Positions 1-4,745 of a stretch of 6,922 bases of DNA are shown here, one piece after another (position 1 is the first letter of the stretch; each line of letters begins with the position of its first letter). The stretch lies in assembly GCA_013362835.1 (NCBI GenBank), contig JABFVJ010000036.1, forward strand, positions 1-6,922, in the 5' to 3' direction. A model generated the notes under the pieces. It was not told where the DNA came from. It saw only the letters and a list, made by a program, of their open reading frames with translations, and did no database searches. The stretch comes from Nonomuraea sp. GTDB taxonomy: Bacteria; Actinomycetota; Actinomycetes; Streptosporangiales; Streptosporangiaceae. The translations under genes were made by a program, and so were the position numbers.

Positions 1-1
1 G

Positions 2-658
2 TCCGAGCGCGACGTCGAGCTGGTGGCCAGCCCGCCGCGCCAGGTGCTCGACCGGCTGCTGAACGCCCGCGCCAAGCGCCACAGGCGTGGCCGTCTCCTG
101 ATGGCCGTGGCGGCCTCCGTGGCCGTCATCGCCGTGGGCGGCACGGTGTGGACGACGACGCGGCAGGACGCGGGGCAGGGGAACGCCTCGGCGCCCGTGG
201 CCGCCTCCCAGTCCTCGGCGTCCGCCGGGAAGGCGGAGGAGAACTCGCCCCTCCTGGCCAGGGACGCCGCGCCTGACACCTCGTTCAAGGCCGCCCCCAC
301 GCCGAGCGCCATGGCCACCAGGGCGAGGAAGCGCCCGGTCGACGGCCAGGTGTTCAGGGGCGAGAACAAGGTCAGGGACTACTACGCGACGGTGTCGGCC
401 GTGCCCGGCGAGAGCGGCACCGAGCTGCTGGTGAGCGTACGGAACATCCCGGTCGGCACCACCTGCGGCCTGGCGGTCTACGACGACGCGGGCGGGCGCG
501 AGGTCACGGGGAGCTGGACCGTCACCCGCGACACCTACCGCAAGGAGTCCGTGTTCGGCCTGGAGACGGCGGTGCCGATGGGGGACATCGCCCGGTTCGA
601 GGTCGTCGACCGGGCCGGACGCGTGCTGGTCAAGGTCGAGGGCCCGGCGCGGAAGTAA
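2..658 (+). CDS. Membrane-anchored protein, probable anti-sigma factor C-terminal part (5' partial)
   Basis: The reading frame is open from the left edge, so the gene starts outside the window; the in-frame GTG at 23 is only an internal Val. Visible order: about 30 residues with a basic stretch (ARAKRHRRGR), one hydrophobic helix (LLMAVAASVAVIAVGGTVW), a low-complexity Ala/Ser/Pro linker of about 60 residues, then a roughly 100-residue beta-rich C-terminal domain starting near VFRGENKVRDYY and ending VEGPARK. The basic-then-hydrophobic order predicts a cytoplasmic N-terminus and an extracytoplasmic C-terminal domain. Actinobacterial zinc-finger (zf-HC2) anti-sigma factors have this layout, with the HxxxCxxC finger in the N-terminal part that is missing here, so the assignment rests on architecture only. 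A generic single-pass sensor or secreted-domain protein is the alternative. The thioredoxin gene follows after 39 bp and could be co-transcribed. Confidence 0.55.
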   Translation, partial: SERDVELVASPPRQVLDRLLNARAKRHRRGRLLMAVAASVAVIAVGGTVWTTTRQDAGQGNASAPVAASQSSASAGKAEENSPLLARDAAPDTSFKAAPTPSAMATRARKRPVDGQVFRGENKVRDYYATVSAVPGESGTELLVSVRNIPVGTTCGLAVYDDAGGREVTGSWTVTRDTYRKESVFGLETAVPMGDIARFEVVDRAGRVLVKVEGPARK

Positions 659-697
659 TCGCGGCCGCCGGCGGTTGCACGTGTTCGACGAGCGGGG

Positions 698-1069
698 GTG
701 GATGCGGTGGCGCGGCTGAGCGCGGACGTGCTGGGCGCGGCCATGGGCGAACGCGCCACGCTGGTGCAGTTCTCGACGGCGTTCTGCCAGCCGTGCCGGG
801 CCACGCGGCGGATCCTGGCCGACGTGAGCGCGCTCGTGCCGGGGGTGGCCCATGTCGAGATCGACGCCGAGTCCCGGCTGGACCTGATGCGGCGGCTCGA
901 CATCAGGCACACGCCCACGGTGCTCGTCCTGGATTCGTCGGGAAACATCGTCAAAAAGGCTGCTGGCCAGCCACGTAAGGCCGACGTCCTGGCCGCGCTG
1001 GCGGGCGCGCTCCCCACCGATCGGTCACGGCTGTCTCACGAACTGTCTCAGAACCCGGACGAGATGTGA
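698..1069 (+). CDS. Thioredoxin-family protein (CQPC active site)
   Basis: A 123-residue cytoplasmic thioredoxin-fold protein, expected to carry out thiol-disulfide exchange. The active site is FCQPCRATRR with Cys30 and Cys33, and the cis-proline loop is HTPTVLVLD (Pro73). The beta strand before the active site (TLVQFST) and the C-terminal strand (NIVKKAAGQP) are in the normal places. There is no signal peptide or membrane segment. The chosen GTG at 698 has only a weak G-rich stretch upstream (AGCGGGGG), and GTG at 707 is equally possible. The CxPC dipeptide differs from the CGPC of housekeeping TrxA, and the FxxxFCxPCRATRR pattern is typical of a small actinobacterial subgroup often found beside DUF4395 and sulfurtransferase genes, as here. 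The last codons overlap the promoter of the next unit. The final residues, after about 105, are a polar tail outside the fold. Confidence 0.85.
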   Translation: MDAVARLSADVLGAAMGERATLVQFSTAFCQPCRATRRILADVSALVPGVAHVEIDAESRLDLMRRLDIRHTPTVLVLDSSGNIVKKAAGQPRKADVLAALAGALPTDRSRLSHELSQNPDEM

Positions 1070-1094
1070 CAGATGGCGAGACGACGAGTAGTGT
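1066..1094 (+). promoter_or_regulatory. Sigma-70-like promoter of the sulfur operon leader
   Basis: A -35 element GTGACA (1066-1071, 5 of 6 to TTGACA) and a -10 element TAGTGT (1089-1094, keeps TAnnnT) are separated by exactly 17 bp. Seven bases after the -10 is the ATG at 1102, so the predicted transcript starts at or within a base or two of that codon. The -35 overlaps the thioredoxin stop codon. Within it lies a dyad GACGAC (1080-1085) / GTCGTC (1093-1098) that brackets the -10 and could be an operator. Predicted by eye only. Confidence 0.5.
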
Positions 1095-1101
1095 CGTCGC
1101 C

Positions 1102-1185
1102 ATGAACCCATCGACAGAGCTGCTCACGAAGCGGCGCGCGGTTGATTTCTGCCGCGTGGCCACCGCGCTCTGTCGCGCTGCCTGA
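1102..1185 (+). CDS. Putative cysteine-operon leader peptide (27 aa, leaderless)
   Basis: A small ORF of 27 codons with core RRAVDFCRVATALCR and stop TGA at 1183. The RRxVDxxRVAxAxCR pattern matches the short actinobacterial leader peptides found upstream of cysteine and sulfur genes. It has two Cys codons, residues 17 (TGC, 1150-1152) and 24 (TGT, 1171-1173), which is rich for 27 residues. There is no Shine-Dalgarno, and a -10 element ends 7 bases upstream, so it is probably translated from a leaderless mRNA. In mycobacteria, leaderless Cys-rich short ORFs act as cysteine-responsive attenuators of the downstream operon; the same role is inferred here. Stalling at the Cys codons when Cys-tRNA is scarce would change folding of the 59-base stretch before the next gene. 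The peptide itself probably has no separate function. Confidence 0.72.
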   Translation: MNPSTELLTKRRAVDFCRVATALCRAA

Positions 1186-1235
1186 GGACGGTCTCCGCGG
1201 ACCAAGCGTCCGCCTCACTCGACCCCCTTCAGGAG
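1186..1235 (+). promoter_or_regulatory. Candidate attenuator hairpins between leader peptide and DUF4395 gene
   Basis: Just after the leader-peptide stop there are two mutually exclusive pairings. GGACG (1186-1190) can pair with CGTCC (1207-1211). Alternatively GCGGAC (1197-1202) pairs with GTCCGC (1208-1213) across a 5-base loop. CTCC (1193-1196) is also complementary to GGAG (1232-1235) in the Shine-Dalgarno AGGAG of the next gene. A ribosome held at the second Cys codon would cover the first arm. There is no U-run, so any control would be on translation or through Rho. The stems are short and found by eye, so support is modest. Confidence 0.3.
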
Positions 1236-1244
1236 CATCCCGCG

Positions 1245-1532
1245 ATGCCTGACGATCCCGGAGTGCCGCGTTTCCGCGCGGCTGTCATCACCCTCGTTCT
1301 CGCCGCCGTCCTGGTGCCGGCGAGCGCGTCCGTGATGCTCCTGGCGCTGGTCCCGCTGTCCACGATGCTTTTCACGGCACTCCACAAGAGCGCCCCGAAG
1401 GAGACCGCGCCCGCCCGCCCGCAAAGGGCCGGGCTGGTCCTCAACGCAGCCTTCGGATTCCGCCTCGGCTGCGAAACGTACCTGCTGAACCGCCGTCTAC
1501 TGCCCGCCGCCAACATGGAGGTTTCCCAATGA
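1245..1532 (+). CDS. Shortened DUF4395-family membrane protein
   Basis: A 95-residue membrane protein. The ATG has a good Shine-Dalgarno, AGGAG at 1231-1235. The start (DPGVPRFRAAVITLVLAAVLV) and the end (NAAFGFRLGCETYLLNRR, residues 67-84) match the two conserved ends of DUF4395. As remembered, that family is about 130-150 residues with about four membrane helices and ends NAAFGFCLGCEMYLL. Here hydrophobic residues 11-45 are followed by a Lys/Pro/Arg-rich stretch (HKSAPKETAPARPQR) and then directly by the C-terminal motif, so about 45 central residues are missing. The first Cys of the family's CxxC is Arg73, and only Cys76 remains. The frame is intact, with an ATGA overlap to the sulfurtransferase and good codon use, so it is translated at least for coupling. 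The family's role is unknown; neighbours suggest sulfur transfer or membrane redox. It may be a decaying copy. Confidence 0.7.
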   Translation: MPDDPGVPRFRAAVITLVLAAVLVPASASVMLLALVPLSTMLFTALHKSAPKETAPARPQRAGLVLNAAFGFRLGCETYLLNRRLLPAANMEVSQ

Positions 1533-2368
1533 GCCGCTCCGCCGCACTGGTGGACGCCGACTGGGTCGAGGCCAACCTCGACACCCCTGGCGTCGTACTC
1601 GTCGAGGTCGACGAGGACGTCAGCGCCTATGACAAGGGCCACATCCGTGGCGCCGTGAAGGTCGACTGGCAGCAGGACCTGCAGGACCCGGTCCGCCGCG
1701 ACTTCGTGGACAAGACCGGTTTCGAGGCCCTGCTGTCGGACCGCGGCATCTCCAACGACGACACCGTCGTGCTCTACGGCGGCAACAACAACTGGTTCGC
1801 CGCCTACGCCTACTGGTACTTCAAGCTCTACGGCCACCAGGACGTGAAGCTGCTCGACGGCGGCCGCAAGAAGTGGGAGCTCGACTCCCGCGAGCTGGTC
1901 CGCGACGTGCCCGAGCGCGCCAAGACCCAGTACGCCGCCCAGGAGCAGGACAGCGCGATCCGCGCCTTCCGCGACGACGTGGTCTCCGCCATCGGCAAGC
2001 TCAACCTGGTCGACGTGCGTTCGCCCGACGAGTTCACCGGCAAGCTGCTCGCCCCGGCCCACCTGCCGCAGGAGCAGGCCCAGCGCGGCGGCCACGTGCC
2101 CACGGCCCGCAACATCCCGTGGTCCAAGGCCGCCAACGACGACGGCACCTTCAAGTCCGACGACGACCTGCGCTCGCTCTACGGCGCGGCCGGGGTCGAC
2201 TTCGGCAAGGACACCATCGCCTACTGCCGCATCGGCGAGCGCTCGGCGCACACGTGGTTCGTGCTGCACGAGCTCCTCGACCAGGCCAACGTGAAGAACT
2301 ACGACGGTTCGTGGACCGAGTACGGCTCGCTCGTGGGCGTGCCGATCGAGCTGGGGGAGGCCCGCTGA
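1529..2368 (+). CDS. cysA: Thiosulfate sulfurtransferase, two-domain rhodanese
   Basis: A 279-residue cytoplasmic tandem rhodanese of the mycobacterial CysA2/CysA3 (SseA) type. It moves sulfane sulfur from thiosulfate or a similar donor to an acceptor thiol or cyanide through a Cys persulfide. The N-terminal rhodanese domain (about 1-125) is inactive and structural, with VEVDEDVSAYDKGHIRGAV and LLDGGRKKW (108-116). The C-terminal domain (about 140-275) has LVDVRSPDEF and the active-site loop CRIGER at 233-238, with catalytic Cys233, followed by NYDGSWTEYG (257-266). Length is normal for the family and no key residue is lost. The ATG overlaps the DUF4395 stop (ATGA), with GGAGGT at 1517-1522 as ribosome site, and the stop overlaps the next ATG (TGATG), so the three genes are translationally coupled. 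Expected regulation is through the upstream leader peptide. The symbol follows the mycobacterial homologue; sseA is also used. Confidence 0.95.
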   Translation: MSRSAALVDADWVEANLDTPGVVLVEVDEDVSAYDKGHIRGAVKVDWQQDLQDPVRRDFVDKTGFEALLSDRGISNDDTVVLYGGNNNWFAAYAYWYFKLYGHQDVKLLDGGRKKWELDSRELVRDVPERAKTQYAAQEQDSAIRAFRDDVVSAIGKLNLVDVRSPDEFTGKLLAPAHLPQEQAQRGGHVPTARNIPWSKAANDDGTFKSDDDLRSLYGAAGVDFGKDTIAYCRIGERSAHTWFVLHELLDQANVKNYDGSWTEYGSLVGVPIELGEAR

Positions 2369-2670
2369 TGACCACTGCACAGGGTTGCGGAGCGCCGGAG
2401 CAGACCATCGCGCTGCCGGCCGGGATCGATCTGTCCAACCAGGCCGTCATCCAGGGCGTGGTCACGGGCGCCAGCACGGCCTACGCGCGGCTGCTCGACC
2501 ACTCCGGCGAGTTCACCGGCGAGGTCGTCGTCTCCGACGACGGGGTCTTCCGCTTCTTCGCCGCTCCCGGCGACTGGACCGTCCGCATCATCGCGGGCGG
2601 CGGCGTCACCAGAGACGTTCAGGTCGAGGCCAAGCTGGGCGAGGTCTCCCAGCTCGCGGTCGCCGTCTGA
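2368..2670 (+). CDS. sseC: DUF1416 / SseC-like protein
   Basis: A 100-residue soluble protein of the DUF1416 family, called SseC in mycobacteria, where it also lies next to the CysA-type sulfurtransferase. The N-terminus has a short Cys motif (QGCGAPEQ, Cys7) conserved in the family. The rest is a small beta sandwich (VIQGVVTGAS, AYARLLDHSGEFTGEVV, GVFRFFAAPGDWTVRII) resembling carboxypeptidase-regulatory or transthyretin-like folds. The biochemical role is not established; tight linkage to the sulfurtransferase suggests sulfur transfer, perhaps as persulfide acceptor or regulator, which is inference. The ATG overlaps the sulfurtransferase stop by one base, and GGGGGAGG (2353-2360) is an excellent ribosome site 7 bases upstream. 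Longer upstream starts in this frame would run through the sulfurtransferase gene and are not credible. A strong terminator begins 15 bases after the stop. Confidence 0.9.
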   Translation: MTTAQGCGAPEQTIALPAGIDLSNQAVIQGVVTGASTAYARLLDHSGEFTGEVVVSDDGVFRFFAAPGDWTVRIIAGGGVTRDVQVEAKLGEVSQLAVAV

Positions 2671-2685
2671 GCCAGACGTTTCACG

Positions 2686-2726
2686 CAGGGCCCGTGTCCG
2701 CTACGGACACGGGCCCTGTGCCTTTT
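2686..2726 (+). terminator. Rho-independent terminator of the sulfur operon
   Basis: A perfect 14-bp stem, CAGGGCCCGTGTCC (2686-2699) with GGACACGGGCCCTG (2705-2718), closes a 5-base loop GCTAC. It can be extended by a G-U and a C-G pair at the base. It is followed by TGTGCCTTTTCC with a short T run at 2723-2726. It separates the sulfur unit from the sigma factor gene. Confidence 0.9.
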
Positions 2727-2772
2727 CCGGCCTTGACGCAACCGATCGCCGCGTGGCGGTGTTGTACTGGAC

Positions 2773-3333
2773 GTGAGTGAAACCGACTGCCTCGACCCGG
2801 TGCGCAAGGCGCTGCTCGACGACCTCGACGAGGGCTTCGCCGAGCTGTACGCCGCCCACCGCGGCCTGGTCTTCTCGACCGCGCTGCGGCTGAGCGGGCG
2901 CTGGGCCGACGCCGAGGACCTCACGGCCGAGACGTTCCTGCGCGCCTACCGGGCGTTGTCCGGCTACGAGCGCGACCGGCTGGCCGCGTTGCAGCCGCGG
3001 GCCTGGCTGATGACGATCCTCATGAACATCTGGCGCAACTGCGCCCGCGCGAAATCCCGCAAGCCGCCTCCCGACCTGCGTGACGAGCCCGTCGAAGAGC
3101 CCGACCCCGCCCAGGACGTCGAGGAGGCCGCCGTACGCAGGGAGACCGGCGACGAGCTGTCGGAGCTGCTCGGCCTGCTGCCCGACGAGCAGCGGGCCGC
3201 GGTCGTGCTCCGGCACGTCGTCGACCTGCCGGTCAGCGAGATCGCCACCGTGCTCAAGATCCCGCAGGGCACGGTGAAGTCGCACGTGTCGCGGGGACTG
3301 CGCCGGCTGCGCGCACTGGGAGGTGCCCGATGA
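2773..3333 (+). CDS. ECF-type (sigma-70 family) RNA polymerase sigma factor
   Basis: A 186-residue sigma factor with only regions 2 and 4, as in the ECF group. Region 2 spans about residues 18-92, with the core-binding and -10 recognition segment WADAEDLTAETFLRAYRAL (44-62) and WLMTILMNIWRN (78-89). An acidic Pro-rich linker (about 98-125) follows. Region 4 is at about 128-183, with LLPDEQRAAVVLRHVVDL and the helix-turn-helix VSEIATVLKIPQGTVKSHVSRG. Start GTG 2773 lies 47 bases after the terminator; no clear Shine-Dalgarno precedes it, so a leaderless mRNA is possible. TTGACG (2733-2738) and TGTACT (2763-2768) are seen upstream, but their spacing of 24 is too long for a standard promoter. The stop overlaps the methyltransferase ATG (ATGA), so the two are coupled. 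No zinc-finger anti-sigma gene follows. Confidence 0.92.
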   Translation: MSETDCLDPVRKALLDDLDEGFAELYAAHRGLVFSTALRLSGRWADAEDLTAETFLRAYRALSGYERDRLAALQPRAWLMTILMNIWRNCARAKSRKPPPDLRDEPVEEPDPAQDVEEAAVRRETGDELSELLGLLPDEQRAAVVLRHVVDLPVSEIATVLKIPQGTVKSHVSRGLRRLRALGGAR

Positions 3334-4082
3334 ACGACGACGCACTGCTGGCCGGACTCGCCGCGCTCGCCACCGACGCGCCGCCAGGACTGCTCGACAG
3401 GATCGCCGCCCGCTGGGTGAGCGTGCCCGCGCCGATCGGCGAGCTGCGGGTGGCCTTCACCGACCGGGGCGTCGCGTACGTGCACGCCGGCGACGACTTC
3501 GCCGCCGCGTTCAGGAAGCGCTTCGGCCGGCCGCTGCTGCCCGCCGAACGGCCGCCCGCCGGGCTGGTGCCCGCGCTGCGCGACGGCCGGCCGGGCAAGG
3601 TGCCGCTGGACCTGCGCGGGGTGAGCGACTTCCAGCGCGACGTGCTGGACGCCGTCAGGACGATCCCGAGGGGCGAGATCCGCCCGTACGCGTGGGTGGC
3701 GGCGCAGATCGGCCGGCCCAGGGCCGTACGGGCGGTGGGGACGGCGCTCGGGGCCAACCCGGTGCCGCTGCTGATCCCGTGCCACCGCGTCACCAGGTCC
3801 GACGGCGAGGCCGGCGACTACGTGTTCGGCCGGGCGGCCAAGGAACGGCTGCTGCTGGCCGAGGGCGTCGACCTGGACCGGGTGCGCGAGCTCGCCGGGG
3901 AACGGGTGTTCTACCTGGCGAGCGACACCACGGGCGTGGTGTGCTTCCCGACCTGCCACAACGCCCGCCGCATCACGCCGAAGCACCGCCACGGCTTCCG
4001 CAGCCTCGCGCAGGCGCGGGCCGCCGGTTACCGGCCCTGCCGCACGTGCCGGCCGGCTCAGGCGGACGGCTTGGTCGGGTAA
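3330..4082 (+). CDS. Methylated-DNA-protein-cysteine methyltransferase with C-terminal Ada Cys4 domain
   Basis: A 250-residue cytoplasmic suicide DNA-repair protein. Residues 1-30 are an Ala/Leu-rich helix-prone extension. Residues about 30-95 are the Ogt N-terminal ribonuclease-like domain (PIGELRVAFTDRGVAYVHAG), and 100-185 the alkyltransferase domain: FQRDVLDAVRTIPRGEIRPYAWVAAQIGRP, then the RAVG helix (132-137) and NPVPLLIPCHRV with acceptor Cys151. Residues 193-242 match the Ada metal-binding domain: VFYLASDTTGVVCFPTCHNARR ends with Cys205 and Cys209, and YRPCRTCRP gives Cys237 and Cys240, the Zn-Cys4 set in which the first Cys accepts methyl from phosphotriesters in E. coli Ada. The order is reversed relative to Ada (Zn module first there), and no AraC helix-turn-helix is present. 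GGGAGGT (3318-3324) precedes the ATG, which overlaps the sigma stop. It probably repairs O6-alkylguanine; a sensor role is inferred. Ogt- and Ada-like names both fit only in part, so no symbol is given. Confidence 0.93.
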   Translation: MNDDALLAGLAALATDAPPGLLDRIAARWVSVPAPIGELRVAFTDRGVAYVHAGDDFAAAFRKRFGRPLLPAERPPAGLVPALRDGRPGKVPLDLRGVSDFQRDVLDAVRTIPRGEIRPYAWVAAQIGRPRAVRAVGTALGANPVPLLIPCHRVTRSDGEAGDYVFGRAAKERLLLAEGVDLDRVRELAGERVFYLASDTTGVVCFPTCHNARRITPKHRHGFRSLAQARAAGYRPCRTCRPAQADGLVG

Positions 4083-4612
4083 CGCATCAGGAGCGTCGCG
4101 CGTACGACGTCGGGGCCGTGCGCGCGGTAGCCGTGGGGCACGTCGGAGCGCCACGAGATGTGGTCGCCGGGCCCCGCGGTGAGCGGTTCGTCGAGCGGGC
4201 CCGCGCTGAGGGTGCCGCTGAAGACCGTGACGTGCTCGCTCACGCCCTCGTGGTGGGCGGGCGAGGTCTGGGTGAGGCCCGGGGGCACGCGGACGCGGTA
4301 GAGCTCGTAGGTGACGCTGTCGTCCTCGAACACCTCCAGCAGGTCGGCCTCGATGGCCGTGCCGCGCATGGTCTGGGGCTCGGGCGGCAGGTCGAGGATG
4401 GCGCCGATGGGCACGCCGAGCTGCGCGGTGATCGCCCACAGCGTCTCCAGCGTCGGGTTGCGGGTGCCGGTCTCGACGCCGGACAGCGTGGCCTTGCCGA
4501 TGCCGGCCCGCCTGGCGAGCTCGGACAGCGAGACCCCGCGCGCCTGCCGCAGCCGCCTCAGTCGGTCTCCCACCACGGCGGGGTCCTGGTCGAACGCGGG
4601 CAGTGGCTCCAT
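4058..4612 (-). CDS. XRE-family transcriptional regulator with C-terminal cupin
   Basis: A 184-residue regulator. The N-terminal XRE helix-turn-helix (about 13-72) reads VVGDRLRRLRQARGVSLSEL, then ARRAGIGKATLSGVETGTRN and PTLETLWAITAQLGVPIGAI. A cupin_2-type barrel (about 100-180) follows, with HHEGVSEHVTVFSGTL (120-135) and GPGDHISWRSDVPHGY (147-162) supplying the His/Glu pocket residues. XRE-cupin proteins usually sense a small molecule through the cupin and control neighbouring transport or metabolic genes; no ligand can be named here. The frame extends to an ATG at 4672, but residues before the ATG at 4612 do not look conserved and the domain begins normally from 4612, so the shorter start is chosen. 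No strong ribosome site is seen. Its 3' end overlaps the convergent methyltransferase gene by 25 bp, and the divergent neighbour is the membrane protein at 4746. Confidence 0.9.
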   Translation of the reverse strand: MEPLPAFDQDPAVVGDRLRRLRQARGVSLSELARRAGIGKATLSGVETGTRNPTLETLWAITAQLGVPIGAILDLPPEPQTMRGTAIEADLLEVFEDDSVTYELYRVRVPPGLTQTSPAHHEGVSEHVTVFSGTLSAGPLDEPLTAGPGDHISWRSDVPHGYRAHGPDVVRATLLMRYPTKPSA

Positions 4613-4745
4613 ACCGCCATCGTGCCGCACTCCTCGCCCTGTGTGGTCGCGATTTCGTCCCCGATAATTCATTTGTCACTGCTCAGGGACAGGCGATGCC
4701 GGGTTGCGGCTGCGGCAGATGGGACAGACCGCTACGATTCAGCAG
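4613..4745. promoter_or_regulatory. Divergent promoter region with dyad and AT-rich island
   Basis: The spacer between the XRE regulator and the membrane-protein gene holds the only clear AT-rich island of the area (ATAATTCATTT, about 4664-4674). Read on the minus strand, AATTAT (4669-4664) could be a -10 for the regulator, with CTGTCC 17 bases before it. On the plus strand GATAAT (4663-4668) is 5 of 6 to the -10 consensus but lacks a good -35. An imperfect 18-bp dyad TGTCACTGCTCAGGGACA (4674-4691, arms 7 of 8 complementary) lies beside the island and is a candidate operator, perhaps autoregulatory. All by eye. Confidence 0.35.
4733..4738 (+). promoter_or_regulatory. -10 element of a leaderless transcript
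   Basis: TACGAT (4733-4738) keeps the essential T1, A2, A5 and T6 of the -10 consensus and is followed by 7 bases and then ATG at 4746, the spacing expected for a leaderless mRNA. The -35 is poor (CTGCGG at 4710-4715, 17 bp away). It supports the start chosen for the following gene. Confidence 0.42.

Noticed and set aside
661..668. GCGGCCGC palindrome between the first two genes
   Set aside because: An 8-bp GC palindrome is expected by chance in this composition and has no T run or other terminator feature.
1873..2367. Upstream extension of the DUF1416/SseC gene
   Set aside because: The extension is a shadow of the sulfurtransferase; family length and the ribosome site fix the start at 2368.
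1229..2380. 383-codon open frame on the minus strand opposite the sulfurtransferase
   Set aside because: It mirrors a clear family member in another frame; its Val/Leu/Gly/Arg-rich composition is the usual antisense shadow of a GC-rich gene.
2733..2768. TTGACG and TGTACT as promoter of the sigma factor gene
   Set aside because: The 24-bp spacing is outside the usual 16-19, so I do not call it a promoter, although one must lie in this interval after the terminator.
4023..4035. GCCGGTTACCGGC palindrome near the end of the methyltransferase gene
   Set aside because: It lies inside codons of the Ada domain (AGYRP), the loop is too small and no T run follows, so it is not a terminator.
4613..4672. 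20-residue N-terminal extension of the XRE-cupin regulator from ATG 4672
   Set aside because: No ribosome site, charged non-conserved-looking residues, and the segment overlaps the likely promoter; the domain starts normally from 4612.
2964..4679. 571-codon minus-strand open frame across the sigma and methyltransferase genes
   Set aside because: Arg/Pro/Ala-rich and without domains, while three convincing genes occupy the same stretch; GC bias removes stop codons there.
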